NCBI GenBank assembly: GCA_016196465.1
Contig: JACPXR010000051.1
Location: 1-35,279, forward strand
Direction: 5' to 3'
From: Candidatus Omnitrophota bacterium
GTDB taxonomy: Bacteria; Omnitrophota; Gorgyraeia; 1-14-0-20-64-10
DNA: 35,279 nt
Part shown: positions 18,342-25,725 of the stretch, piece after piece
How positions within the stretch are numbered: position 1 is the stretch's first letter
How the letters are laid out: each line of letters starts with the position of its first letter
Translations under genes and position numbers: made by a program
The notes under the pieces: model-generated
What the model was told of the DNA's origin: nothing
Databases searched by the model: none
Seen by the model: the letters and a program-made list of their open reading frames with translations, nothing else

Positions 18342-18569
18342 TTGAAATCTTGGAGGGGCATCGGAGTGGTCCTTTTGTTCCTGGCCGGGTGCGCCCATGC
18401 CGGGGAGACACCCGTTCGTCTGGCCTCGGCCTGTCCCGCGAACCCCCCCGGTCCCACGGTCCTGTGCAAGCACTGCAACTGCTACATGCCGGCCGACGCA
18501 GACCCCGCCGCGCCGTGCACGGTCTGCAACTGCGGCTACCGGAACGCCCAGTGCGTCCGGGGAAAATAG
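18342..18569 (+). CDS. Small Cys-rich lipoprotein with twin CxxCxC motifs
   Basis: I do not recognise a named family. The 75-residue product starts at a TTG preceded by GAAAGGAA (18327-18334), a good ribosome site 7 nt upstream. A GTG at 18366 is a weaker alternative. The N-terminus KSWRGIGVVLLFLAGC is a lipoprotein signal with lipobox LAGC, lipidated Cys at residue 17. The mature part is short and rich in Cys, Pro and Ala: one Cys, then CKHCNC, an acidic PADADPAAP spacer, CTVCNC and a last Cys near the end. Eight Cys beyond the lipidated one suggest metal binding or disulfides at the envelope. It lies 17 bp after the Fur-family gene and 1 bp before the barrel gene, clearly in the same unit. 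A role as a metal-binding or metal-delivery lipoprotein is inference. Confidence 0.8.
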   Translation: MKSWRGIGVVLLFLAGCAHAGETPVRLASACPANPPGPTVLCKHCNCYMPADADPAAPCTVCNCGYRNAQCVRGK

Positions 18570-18570
18570 G

Positions 18571-19332
18571 ATGACAAAAGTTCAATCGCTGCTGATCGTG
18601 GGGCTCTCCGTCGGAGCCGCCTTGGCGTTTCCGCCGAAACCGGCCTTCGCCCACCTGCGGGATTACATCTTCAACCAGGGGTACCACACCTCCCGCAAGG
18701 GGGAGTTCGAGATCGAGCTGCACAACGACCTTAACTTGAAGGAGGCCGACAACGACGAGAGCTACAGCTCCAAACACCAGGTGGAGCTAGAATACGGCGT
18801 CACGGATCACCTTCAGCTGGCGACCTACGAGGTGTTCAAGTGGGACCGCAAGGATGATTTCGAGCGGGACGAGCTGAAGGTCGAGGGGAAGGTTCGCCTT
18901 CTGGAAAGCGGCGAGCTTCCGGTGGACATCGCCCTCTACGGGGAGTATAAGAATCCCAACGGGCACCACGACCAGAGAAGCGACGCCATGGAGCTCAAGC
19001 TGATCTTGAGCAAGGATCTCGGCCCCTGGAACGTCACCGGGAACCTGATCACGGAACGGAAGATCAACCAGCACGATCCCTGGGCCTTCGAGTACACGCT
19101 GGGCATCAGCCGTCCGGTCCATCCTCAGGTCCGGCTGGGCCTGGAGATCAAGGAGGGCCTGGGGACCACTGAGGATCTGGGAGTGCGCCGGAAAGGACAC
19201 AAATTCCAGCTGATGCCGATGGTGGCCTGGAGCCCGACGCCCCACAGCCGGGTCCTCTTCGGGCCGGCCTTCGGCCTGACCCGGGCCAGTGACGACATCC
19301 AGTTGAAAAGCATCGCGTCAATCGAGTTCTGA
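18571..19332 (+). CDS. Predicted outer-membrane beta-barrel protein
   Basis: A 253-residue exported protein. It has a Sec signal peptide (hydrophobic LLIVGLSVGAALAF, likely cleavage after PAFA at about residue 27) and ends in a terminal Phe (SIASIEF), the usual signal for barrel insertion. The body alternates polar and hydrophobic residues in strands such as EFEIELHNDLNL, HQVELEYGVTDHLQLATY and VDIALYGEY, with charged loops rich in Asp, Glu and His. The end of one strand and start of the next read SRPVHPQVRLGLEI, typical of small barrels. No known family is claimed. The start at 18571 comes 1 bp after the lipoprotein stop and the stop overlaps the ZIP gene (TGATG). By context it may pass or sense metal at the outer membrane. 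The longer upstream frame was rejected because the signal peptide begins here. Confidence 0.82.
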   Translation: MTKVQSLLIVGLSVGAALAFPPKPAFAHLRDYIFNQGYHTSRKGEFEIELHNDLNLKEADNDESYSSKHQVELEYGVTDHLQLATYEVFKWDRKDDFERDELKVEGKVRLLESGELPVDIALYGEYKNPNGHHDQRSDAMELKLILSKDLGPWNVTGNLITERKINQHDPWAFEYTLGISRPVHPQVRLGLEIKEGLGTTEDLGVRRKGHKFQLMPMVAWSPTPHSRVLFGPAFGLTRASDDIQLKSIASIEF

Positions 19333-20486
19333 TGACTCCCCACCTCTCCGGACCGTGGCTCTTGGGGCTCCTCGCGGGAGGCACGATCTTCCTGGGGCTT
19401 CCGATCGCCCGCTTCAGCCGGGTCTCCTCCAAAACAAAGGCCTTTCTCAACGCCGTCTCCACCGGGATTCTGATCTTCCTCCTCGTGGAGATCACCGGAC
19501 ACTTGATCGAGGAGATCGAAGAGCTGGTCGAATCGGCGATCGGGTCGGGAGGAAACCTGAGCGCGGCGCTGCGCTATGGAGGGCTCTTTGCCCTCGGGTT
19601 CTCGGCGGGTCTGTTGAGTCTCGTCTACTTTGAGAAACGGTTTCTCGGCTCGATCAAGGACCAGGAGACAGCCCCGGCCAGAAAGGCAAAGCAGTTGGCG
19701 ATGATGATCGCCGTGGGCTTAGGGTTGCACAATCTCAGCGAGGGGTTGGCCATCGGGCAGGGGTATGTCGGCGGAGCGATGCAGCTGGCGTGGCTGATGG
19801 CGATCGGCTTCGCCCTTCACAACGCTACGGAGGGTTTTGGGATCGCAGCCCCTCTCTCCGGGCATCGGGCGAGCTGGGGGTTTCTCGGAACCGCGGGCTT
19901 GATCGCGGGAGGGCCCACGTTCCTCGGGACCCTCATCGGAAGCGGGTGGACGAACAAGTCAGTCGAGATCTTCTGTCTGGCGCTGGCGGCCGGAACGATC
20001 CTCTACATCATCGGGGAGCTGCTTCACCTGGGCCGGCTCCTGAAAGGGGAGGCGATCGTGGAGATGGGGCTCTTGGTGGGGTTCTTCGTCGCCATGGCCT
20101 CGGACTTCACCATCTCCGCGGCGATGGAGATGAACGCCCCCCACGCCCCCCGCCACGGCGGCTATTTCGGGGACGCCAACGACCTCTACCACTATGAACT
20201 GATCCCCGGGACCGACAACCGGCTCCTCCTGTACGTCAACGATCAGATGAACCGGCCTCTCGAGGCCTCGACCCTCCAGGGCCGCTGGACCCTGAACCCG
20301 GACTCCAGCGCCCCCACGATGGGCTTCTTTACCCCCTCCAGGGAAGGAAACTTCCTCGTGGGGGAGCTTCCGGGAAACTTCCGGAACGACCCCATCCACG
20401 TGAGGGTCGAGGTCCTCAAAGGAACCGCTTGGGCCCCCATGGAATTTTACGTCCCCCGCAAATCAAGCAAGTCTCCGGAAAAGTAA
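19332..20486 (+). CDS. ZIP-family metal transporter with C-terminal periplasmic domain
   Basis: Predicted inner-membrane carrier for zinc or another divalent metal. The 384 residues start with about eight hydrophobic helices (to ~residue 267) carrying the ZIP metal motifs HNLSEG (133-138, helix 4) and HNATEG (163-168, helix 5), plus E229 and H232 in IIGELLHLGR. Ordinary ZIPs stop soon after the last helix. This one adds ~110 residues: HAPRHGGYFGDANDLYHYEL (271-290), a His-rich opening, then a beta-rich stretch (LLLYVNDQMNRPL, VGELPGNF, HVRVEVL). In ZIP topology this tail faces the periplasm. The HGG-D-H-E-type opening resembles domains next to heavy-metal efflux proteins, a cautious comparison. 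It shares bases with the barrel gene stop and closes the unit. Confidence 0.9.
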   Translation: MTPHLSGPWLLGLLAGGTIFLGLPIARFSRVSSKTKAFLNAVSTGILIFLLVEITGHLIEEIEELVESAIGSGGNLSAALRYGGLFALGFSAGLLSLVYFEKRFLGSIKDQETAPARKAKQLAMMIAVGLGLHNLSEGLAIGQGYVGGAMQLAWLMAIGFALHNATEGFGIAAPLSGHRASWGFLGTAGLIAGGPTFLGTLIGSGWTNKSVEIFCLALAAGTILYIIGELLHLGRLLKGEAIVEMGLLVGFFVAMASDFTISAAMEMNAPHAPRHGGYFGDANDLYHYELIPGTDNRLLLYVNDQMNRPLEASTLQGRWTLNPDSSAPTMGFFTPSREGNFLVGELPGNFRNDPIHVRVEVLKGTAWAPMEFYVPRKSSKSPEK

Positions 20487-20489
20487 TCC

Positions 20490-20517
20490 TTGAATTTTAG
20501 GTAGGTCTTGCTACACT
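20490..20517 (+). promoter_or_regulatory. Promoter of rplM-rpsI
   Basis: TTGAAT at 20490-20495 and TACACT at 20512-20517 with a 16-bp spacer and a TG just before the -10 (TGCTACACT). The -10 ends 11 nt before the ATG, giving a leader of about five nucleotides. No ribosome site is visible in it. Confidence 0.6.
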
Positions 20518-20528
20518 AAAGGTTTACG

Positions 20529-20963
20529 ATGCTGAGAACAAAAACCTTTCAAATCAGAGTGGAAGAGGTCTCCAGGCAGTGGCACTTGGTGGATGCCGAG
20601 GGGAAGATTCTGGGCCGTTTGGCGACCCAGGTGGCCGTCCTTCTAAGGGGCAAGCAGAAGCCGGTCTTCACCCCCTCGGTGGACTGTGGGGACGGGGTCG
20701 TCGTCATCAACGCTGAAAAGATCCGGGTGACGGGGACGAAGCTCGAGACCAAGATCTACCGACGCTTCTCCGGTTACCCGAGCGGCCTGAAAGAGGAGCC
20801 CTTAGGGTCCCTCCTCAGCCGCCGGCCGACGGAAGCGGTCCGCCGAGCGGTCATCGGGATGCTCCCCTCCAACCCTCTCGGACGGCAGGTGGCCAAGCGG
20901 CTGAAGGTGTACGCCGGAGCCCAGCATCCCCACGCCGCCCAGCTGAAAGGGGCCTCCTCATGA
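20529..20963 (+). CDS. rplM: 50S ribosomal protein L13
   Basis: Early-assembly protein of the large ribosomal subunit. The 144-residue sequence has [25 protein letters not shown]-type blocks ([15 protein letters not shown] at 18-32), the [19 protein letters not shown] segment (47-65), [10 protein letters not shown] and [13 protein letters not shown], then [14 protein letters not shown]. The length is normal. It is followed by rpsI with a 4-bp overlap, the conserved L13-S9 pair. A promoter with a short leader lies directly upstream. Confidence 0.97.
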   Translation: MLRTKTFQIRVEEVSRQWHLVDAEGKILGRLATQVAVLLRGKQKPVFTPSVDCGDGVVVINAEKIRVTGTKLETKIYRRFSGYPSGLKEEPLGSLLSRRPTEAVRRAVIGMLPSNPLGRQVAKRLKVYAGAQHPHAAQLKGASS

Positions 20964-21337
20964 TCACGACGGGCAGAAGGAAAGAGGCGGTCGCCCGGGT
21001 GAGCCTAAAGGCCGGCAAAGGCCAGATCCTGGTGAACGGGCGCAGCTTAACCGACTATTTCCCACGAATCTCTTTGCAGACTCTGGTTCGCGAACCCCTG
21101 GAAGCCACCCAGGCCGCGGACCGGTTTGATTGTGTCGCTCAGGTGGCAGGTGGAGGCCTCACCGGCCAAGCCGGCGCTCTGCGCCACGGCCTGGCAAGGG
21201 CCCTGTGCGCCGCTGACGATTCCTTGAAAGCCGTTCTGCGCAAGTCCGGATTCCTCACCCGGGATTCCCGGGTGAGGGAACGGAAGAAATACGGCCAGAA
21301 GGGCGCTCGGAAGCGGTTCCAGTGGACCAAGCGTTAA
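20960..21337 (+). CDS. rpsI: 30S ribosomal protein S9
   Basis: Small-subunit protein whose C-terminal tail reaches the P-site tRNA. The 125 residues show [18 protein letters not shown] (4-21), the [19 protein letters not shown] block in the middle and the basic C-terminal tail [20 protein letters not shown] (106-125), which ends as expected in Lys-Arg. QWTKR replaces the more usual QFSKR, a mild change. The start overlaps the rplM stop (ATGA). A hairpin with a T-rich tract follows within 90 bp. Confidence 0.97.
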   Translation: MITTGRRKEAVARVSLKAGKGQILVNGRSLTDYFPRISLQTLVREPLEATQAADRFDCVAQVAGGGLTGQAGALRHGLARALCAADDSLKAVLRKSGFLTRDSRVRERKKYGQKGARKRFQWTKR

Positions 21338-21354
21338 CCAGCTCTTAACACCGG

Positions 21355-21427
21355 CCTATTCTTCCTAAGAAACGAGTCGTCTTCAAAAGGGCTCTGTGGA
21401 AGAGGAAGGGTAGGTTGTTTTCTTTTT
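21355..21427 (+). terminator. Terminator- or attenuator-like hairpin between rpsI and argC
   Basis: CCTATTCTTCC (21355-21365) can pair along all 11 positions, two of them G-U, with GGAAGGGTAGG (21404-21414). It is followed by TTGTTTTCTTTTT (21415-21427). The 38-nt loop is large for a plain terminator. The structure ends 6 nt before the argC ATG, so either it ends the ribosomal unit or it controls read-through into the arg genes. AAGAGG directly abuts the argC start. Confidence 0.45.
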
Positions 21428-21433
21428 AAGAGG

Positions 21434-22468
21434 ATGAACATCCAAGCGGGAATCATCGGGGTCACCGGTTACGCCGGCAGCGAGCTTCTTCGAATTCTCC
21501 TCCGGCATGAGGGGATTTCTGTCCGGTACCTGGGGAGCCGACGGCTCCTCTCTCCGAAGCCGCTGGGGGAGCTCCTCCCCTCTTTCAGGGGGACCTCCGC
21601 GCTTGTGGTTCGCCCTTTCCGGCTGAAGGAGGCCCTCGAGGCCTGCGACGTTCTGTTTCTGGCCCTTCCCCATGGAACCGCCATGAAATTGGTCCCCCAG
21701 ATCTTCCGGAAGAAGTCCATCAAAGTGGTGGACTTCAGCGGCGACTTCCGCCTGGCCTCGAAGGCCTCATTCCGGAAGGCGTATCATCTTGGCCACTGCG
21801 CTTCCGCTCTCCTCAAAGAAGCGGTCTACGGACTCCCCGAGTGGAACCGGGAAGCGATCCGCTCCGCCCGCCTGGTGGCCAACCCCGGCTGCTACCCGAC
21901 CGCCGCGCTTCTGGCGCTGGCCCCGCTGGCTGTGGCGGGGCTTCTCGCCTCCGAGGGGCTCGTCGTCGACGCCAAGTCCGGCTTGACCGGCGCGGGCCGC
22001 TCCTTGAGAGAAGATCTGCTTTTTTCGGAGGTCAACGAGGATGTAAGGGCCTACCGGGTGAACCAACATCAGCACATGCCGGAAATGGAGCAAGAGCTCC
22101 GCCGGATGAACGGACGAAAAGTTCAGCTCACCTTTGTCCCGCACCTGGTGCCTCTCGACCGGGGGCTTTACGCGACGGTCTACGCGCCGCTGACCAAGGC
22201 CCTCACCGAGAAAGGCCTGCGCTCCCTCTACCGGAGGGCCTACGAAAAGGAACCGTTCATCCAGCTCCTTCCCGAAGAGGCCTGGCCTCAGGCCAAGTCG
22301 GTGGCGGGTTCCAACCGCTGCGAAATCGGGCTGCGCCTCGCCCCGGGAGGAAAGAGAGTGATCCTCCTTTCGGCCATCGACAACCTCGGCAAGGGGGCCG
22401 CCGGGCAGGCGGTCCAGAACATGAATCTCCTCTTCGATCTGGAGGAAACCCAAGGGCTCCTTCCATGA
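21434..22468 (+). CDS. argC: N-acetyl-gamma-glutamyl-phosphate reductase
   Basis: NADPH-dependent third step of arginine synthesis, reducing N-acetylglutamyl phosphate to the semialdehyde. The 344 residues carry GVTGYAGSELLRIL (9-22), FSGDFRL (101-107), the catalytic ANPGCYPTAALL (149-160, C153), the conserved QHQHMPEMEQEL region and FVPHLVPLDRGLYATVYA. It opens the arg cluster. The ATG at 21434 follows AAGAGG with almost no spacing and a terminator-like hairpin just upstream, with no clear promoter of its own. The stop overlaps argJ (ATGA). Confidence 0.96.
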   Translation: MNIQAGIIGVTGYAGSELLRILLRHEGISVRYLGSRRLLSPKPLGELLPSFRGTSALVVRPFRLKEALEACDVLFLALPHGTAMKLVPQIFRKKSIKVVDFSGDFRLASKASFRKAYHLGHCASALLKEAVYGLPEWNREAIRSARLVANPGCYPTAALLALAPLAVAGLLASEGLVVDAKSGLTGAGRSLREDLLFSEVNEDVRAYRVNQHQHMPEMEQELRRMNGRKVQLTFVPHLVPLDRGLYATVYAPLTKALTEKGLRSLYRRAYEKEPFIQLLPEEAWPQAKSVAGSNRCEIGLRLAPGGKRVILLSAIDNLGKGAAGQAVQNMNLLFDLEETQGLLP

Positions 22469-23667
22469 CCGCGGTGGTGGGAGGGGTCACGGCCCCCCAG
22501 GGATTCCTCGCCTCCGGGGTCCCCTGCGGCATCAAGCGGCGGGGGAAAGATCTGGCCCTCATCATCTCCAAAAAACCGGCCGCGGCGGCCGGGGCCCTCA
22601 CCCAGAACGAGGTCAAGGCCTCCTGCGTGGACTGGGCCCGCAAGGTCCTCGAGGGGGGCAGGGCCCGAGCCCTGCTGGCCAACAGCGGCAACGCGAACTG
22701 CTGCACCGGCAGGCGGGGAGAAAGGGACACCCGCTCGATGGCGCGGCTGTTGGCGCAGAAACTGGGCATTCCTTCCGACCAAATCCTCGTCGCCTCCACA
22801 GGGATCATCGGCCAATTCCTCCCGATGGAACGGGTCAAAAAAGGAATCGGGCAGGCGGTCCGGCGTTTGACCCTTCACGGCTCCCACACCGCCGCGGAGG
22901 CGATCCTCACCACCGACACCCGGCCGAAGGAACTGGCTGTCCGGTTCAGGGCGGGAAACCGCTGGGTCACGATCGGCGGCATCGCCAAGGGCTCCGGCAT
23001 GGTCTCGCCTCACATGGCCACGATGCTCGCTTTCCTCACCACCGACGCCGACATCTCCCTGGCCGCCTTGAGGTCCGCCCTCAGGATCTGTGTGGGGGAG
23101 ACCTTCAACGCCATCACCGTGGACGGGGAGATGTCCACCAACGACATGGTCCTCCTCCTGGCCAACGGGGCCGCCGGCAACCTCCGGATCGTCGGGCCAA
23201 CCGGGACTTCCTACCAGGCGTTCCTCGCCGCCTTAAAGAAGGTCTGCCGGTACCTGGCCCATGAAATCGTCCGGGACGGGGAGGGGGTGACCCGTCTGAT
23301 GAGAGTCCGGGTCACCGGGGCCTCCAGTCTGGAGGCCGCGGCGAAAGTGGCCCGGCAGGTGGCCCAATCCCTGCTCGTGAAGACGATGGTGGCCGGGCGG
23401 GATCCCAACTGGGGACGGATCGCCTCCGCCGCCGGCGCCTCGGGCGTCCCCGTGAAGCCGGGAAAGCTCACCATCCGGCTGGGGAAAAGGACCGTCTTCC
23501 GATGGGGGGAGCCGATCCGGCTGCCGAGGGAGGAACTCCTTGAGACGGTGGATCCTCCGGAAGTCCAGATCGGAATCGACCTGGCTTCGGGGAGGCACTC
23601 GGCCGAAATCTTAAGCGGTGATCTCACCGAAGGGTACATTCGGATCAATGCCAAGTACACGACTTAA
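22465..23667 (+). CDS. argJ: Glutamate N-acetyltransferase / amino-acid acetyltransferase
   Basis: Recycles the acetyl group from N-acetylornithine to glutamate and, in bifunctional forms, also makes N-acetylglutamate from acetyl-CoA. The 400-residue precursor is normally self-cleaved into two chains before a Thr. Here that is T186 in HMATML, preceded by AKGSGM (174-179). Other markers are NSGNANCCTG (73-82), STGIIG (111-116), DGEMSTND, DPNWGR and the C-terminal GYIRINAKYTT. No argE is in the window, and argA is not needed if the enzyme is bifunctional. That is inferred from absence and could be wrong genome-wide. The start overlaps argC (ATGA), and the longer upstream frame is argC read out of frame. 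Confidence 0.95.
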   Translation: MTAVVGGVTAPQGFLASGVPCGIKRRGKDLALIISKKPAAAAGALTQNEVKASCVDWARKVLEGGRARALLANSGNANCCTGRRGERDTRSMARLLAQKLGIPSDQILVASTGIIGQFLPMERVKKGIGQAVRRLTLHGSHTAAEAILTTDTRPKELAVRFRAGNRWVTIGGIAKGSGMVSPHMATMLAFLTTDADISLAALRSALRICVGETFNAITVDGEMSTNDMVLLLANGAAGNLRIVGPTGTSYQAFLAALKKVCRYLAHEIVRDGEGVTRLMRVRVTGASSLEAAAKVARQVAQSLLVKTMVAGRDPNWGRIASAAGASGVPVKPGKLTIRLGKRTVFRWGEPIRLPREELLETVDPPEVQIGIDLASGRHSAEILSGDLTEGYIRINAKYTT

Positions 23668-24544
23668 ATCGAATCTCCGGTTTCCCAGGGAGGTGATCCA
23701 AAAGGCGGACGTCCTCCTGGAGGCGCTCCCGTACCTGCAGGCCTTCCGGGGGAAAACCTTCGTGATCAAGTACGGCGGTTCCGCCCTGTCGGACCCCCTG
23801 AAGCGGAGAAACATTCTCCAGGACATCGTCTTCCTGAGCATCGCCGGGATCCGGCCGGTCCTGGTGCACGGAGGGGGGGCGGAGATTTCACGGGCCATGT
23901 CCCACTGGGGAAAAGCGCCCCGGTTCGTCCAGGGGTTGCGGGTGACCAACGCCGCCACGCTGGCGCTCGTCATCCGCGCTCTCCTGAAGGTGAACCGCCT
24001 CTTGACTGGTGAACTGCGCTCCCTGGGGGCCAGGGCCCAGGGGCTAAACGGCTTCGAGGGGGGCTTGATCCGGGCGGAGCGGTACACCCTCGCCGGAGAA
24101 GAGCTCGGATTTGTCGGAAAAGTCACCGACATTCACCCGGGGCCTGTCCAGCGGCTCAACGCCCTCGGGGTGATCCCCGTCGTGATGCCGGTGGGGACCG
24201 GCTGGGATCATCAGCGCTACAACATCAACGCCGACGAGGCGGCCGCGGCGCTCGCCGCCGCCCTGAAGGCGGAAAAGTTCGTCCTGGTCACCGACGTCCC
24301 GGGGATCATGAGAAATCCGAACCATCCCAAGAGTCTCGTCTCCACCCTCAGCATCCGGCAAGCGCAGGAGTGGACGAGGCGGGGAATCCTCCACGGGGGG
24401 ATGATCCCCAAGACCAAGGCCTGCATCCACGCCCTCCAGGGGGGGGTGGGGAAAACCCACATGGTCGATGTGGCGGTTCCCCACGGGCTCCTCCTGGAAA
24501 TTTTCACCGACCGAGGGATCGGAACGGAGATTGTCCGAAAATGA
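23648..24544 (+). CDS. argB: Acetylglutamate kinase
   Basis: Phosphorylates N-acetylglutamate, often the arginine-controlled step. The ATG at 23648 gives 298 residues and overlaps argJ by 20 bp. A GTG at 23618 is possible but less likely. The kinase has FVIKYGGSAL (38-47), VLVHGGGAEIS (71-81), the GLRVT segment, INADEAAAALAAAL and HGGMIPK. The N-terminal helix (EVIQKADVLLEALPYLQAF, ~15-33) is the type that builds the hexameric, arginine-inhibited enzymes, so feedback inhibition by arginine is likely. The usual Asp after GLRVT is Asn here. It is coupled to argD by ATGA. Confidence 0.94.
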   Translation: MPSTRLKSNLRFPREVIQKADVLLEALPYLQAFRGKTFVIKYGGSALSDPLKRRNILQDIVFLSIAGIRPVLVHGGGAEISRAMSHWGKAPRFVQGLRVTNAATLALVIRALLKVNRLLTGELRSLGARAQGLNGFEGGLIRAERYTLAGEELGFVGKVTDIHPGPVQRLNALGVIPVVMPVGTGWDHQRYNINADEAAAALAAALKAEKFVLVTDVPGIMRNPNHPKSLVSTLSIRQAQEWTRRGILHGGMIPKTKACIHALQGGVGKTHMVDVAVPHGLLLEIFTDRGIGTEIVRK

Positions 24545-25725
24545 GAACGGCGGACATCGAGAAACTGTATGAGCAATATGTGATCCCGGTCTACAACCGG
24601 AACGGGATCTGTGTGGCCCGCGGCTCGGGCTCCTGGGTCTGGGACCAGGAGGGGAAACGCTACCTGGACCTCTTCCCGGGGTGGGGGGTCAACATTCTGG
24701 GGCACTGCCACCCCCTTCTCGTCAAGGCGGTCCAGAGCCAGGCCAAGCGCCTCCTCCACGTCCCCAACACCTTTTACCACCAGCCCCAGGCGGAACTGGC
24801 CAGGGAGCTCATCGCCTTAAGCTTCAAGGGAAAAGCGTTCTTCTCCAATTCCGGCGCCGAATCGGTGGAGGCGGCGATCAAGCTGGCCCGGAAATTCGGA
24901 AACCCCGGCCGATGGGAGATCCTCACCATGGAGGGATCTTTCCACGGCCGCACGATGGCAGCCCTGGCCGCCACCGGCCAGGCCAAATACCACCGGGGGT
25001 TCGAACCGATCCCTCCGGGATTCCGGCACGTTCCCTTCAACGACCTGGAGGCCCTCCGGCGGGCGCTGCGCCCGGAGACGGTCGCCGTCATGGTGGAGCC
25101 GATCCAGGGAGAGGGGGGCGTTTTTGTGGGGGAAGAGGGTTATCTTCGAGGGCTCCGGAAGCTCTGCGACGAAGAGAAGCTCCTTTTGATCCTCGATGAG
25201 ATCACGACCTGCATGGGGAGGACCGGAACCTTCTTCGCCTTTGAGCCCTACGGCATCACCCCGGACATCGTTCTCCTGGCCAAGGGAGCCGCCGGCGGCC
25301 TCCCCCTTGGGGTCATGATCGCCAGAGAGGGGATCTCTGACCTCTGGGAGAAAGCGACCCATGCCACCACCTTCGGCGGAAACCCCCTCGTCACGGCGGC
25401 GGGGCTGTGCACCATCGAAATCATCCGGAAGGAGAAGCTCCTGGCCCATGTCCGAAGGGAGGGGAGGGTCCTTCTTGAAAAACTCGCGGCCCTCCAGAAA
25501 AAGCACCCGGTGATCCGGGAGATCCGGGGAAGGGGGTTCATGATCGGACTCGAGCTGGAAACGCCGGGGGCCCCCATCGTGAAGGCCGCCCTCCACCGGG
25601 GGCTCCTCATCAACTGCACCCAGGAGCGGATCCTGCGGTTTTATCCGGCCCTCAACGTGACCCGGGCCGAGCTGGAGCAGGGGATCAAAATCCTGGACCA
25701 GGCCTTGAGGGAGGCGGTTCCATGA
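24541..25725 (+). CDS. argD: Acetylornithine aminotransferase
   Basis: PLP enzyme that turns N-acetylglutamate semialdehyde into N-acetylornithine. The 394-residue class III aminotransferase shows FFSNSGAESVEAAIKLAR (100-117), SFHGRT (133-138), VEPIQGEGG (185-193), LDEITTCMGRTG (218-229) and the PLP lysine K248 in LLAKGAAGG, then HATTFGGNP. ITTCMGRTG replaces the common VQTGMGRTG. The start is the ATG at 24541 shared with the argB stop, and argF starts in its stop codon. In some bacteria ArgD also serves as succinyldiaminopimelate aminotransferase, but DapL makes that unnecessary here. Confidence 0.95.
   Translation: MRTADIEKLYEQYVIPVYNRNGICVARGSGSWVWDQEGKRYLDLFPGWGVNILGHCHPLLVKAVQSQAKRLLHVPNTFYHQPQAELARELIALSFKGKAFFSNSGAESVEAAIKLARKFGNPGRWEILTMEGSFHGRTMAALAATGQAKYHRGFEPIPPGFRHVPFNDLEALRRALRPETVAVMVEPIQGEGGVFVGEEGYLRGLRKLCDEEKLLLILDEITTCMGRTGTFFAFEPYGITPDIVLLAKGAAGGLPLGVMIAREGISDLWEKATHATTFGGNPLVTAAGLCTIEIIRKEKLLAHVRREGRVLLEKLAALQKKHPVIREIRGRGFMIGLELETPGAPIVKAALHRGLLINCTQERILRFYPALNVTRAELEQGIKILDQALREAVP

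Noticed and set aside
21338-21433. T-box or arginine riboswitch before argC
   Set aside because: No T-box antiterminator consensus or known riboswitch core could be seen; only the simple hairpin with a T tract is supported.
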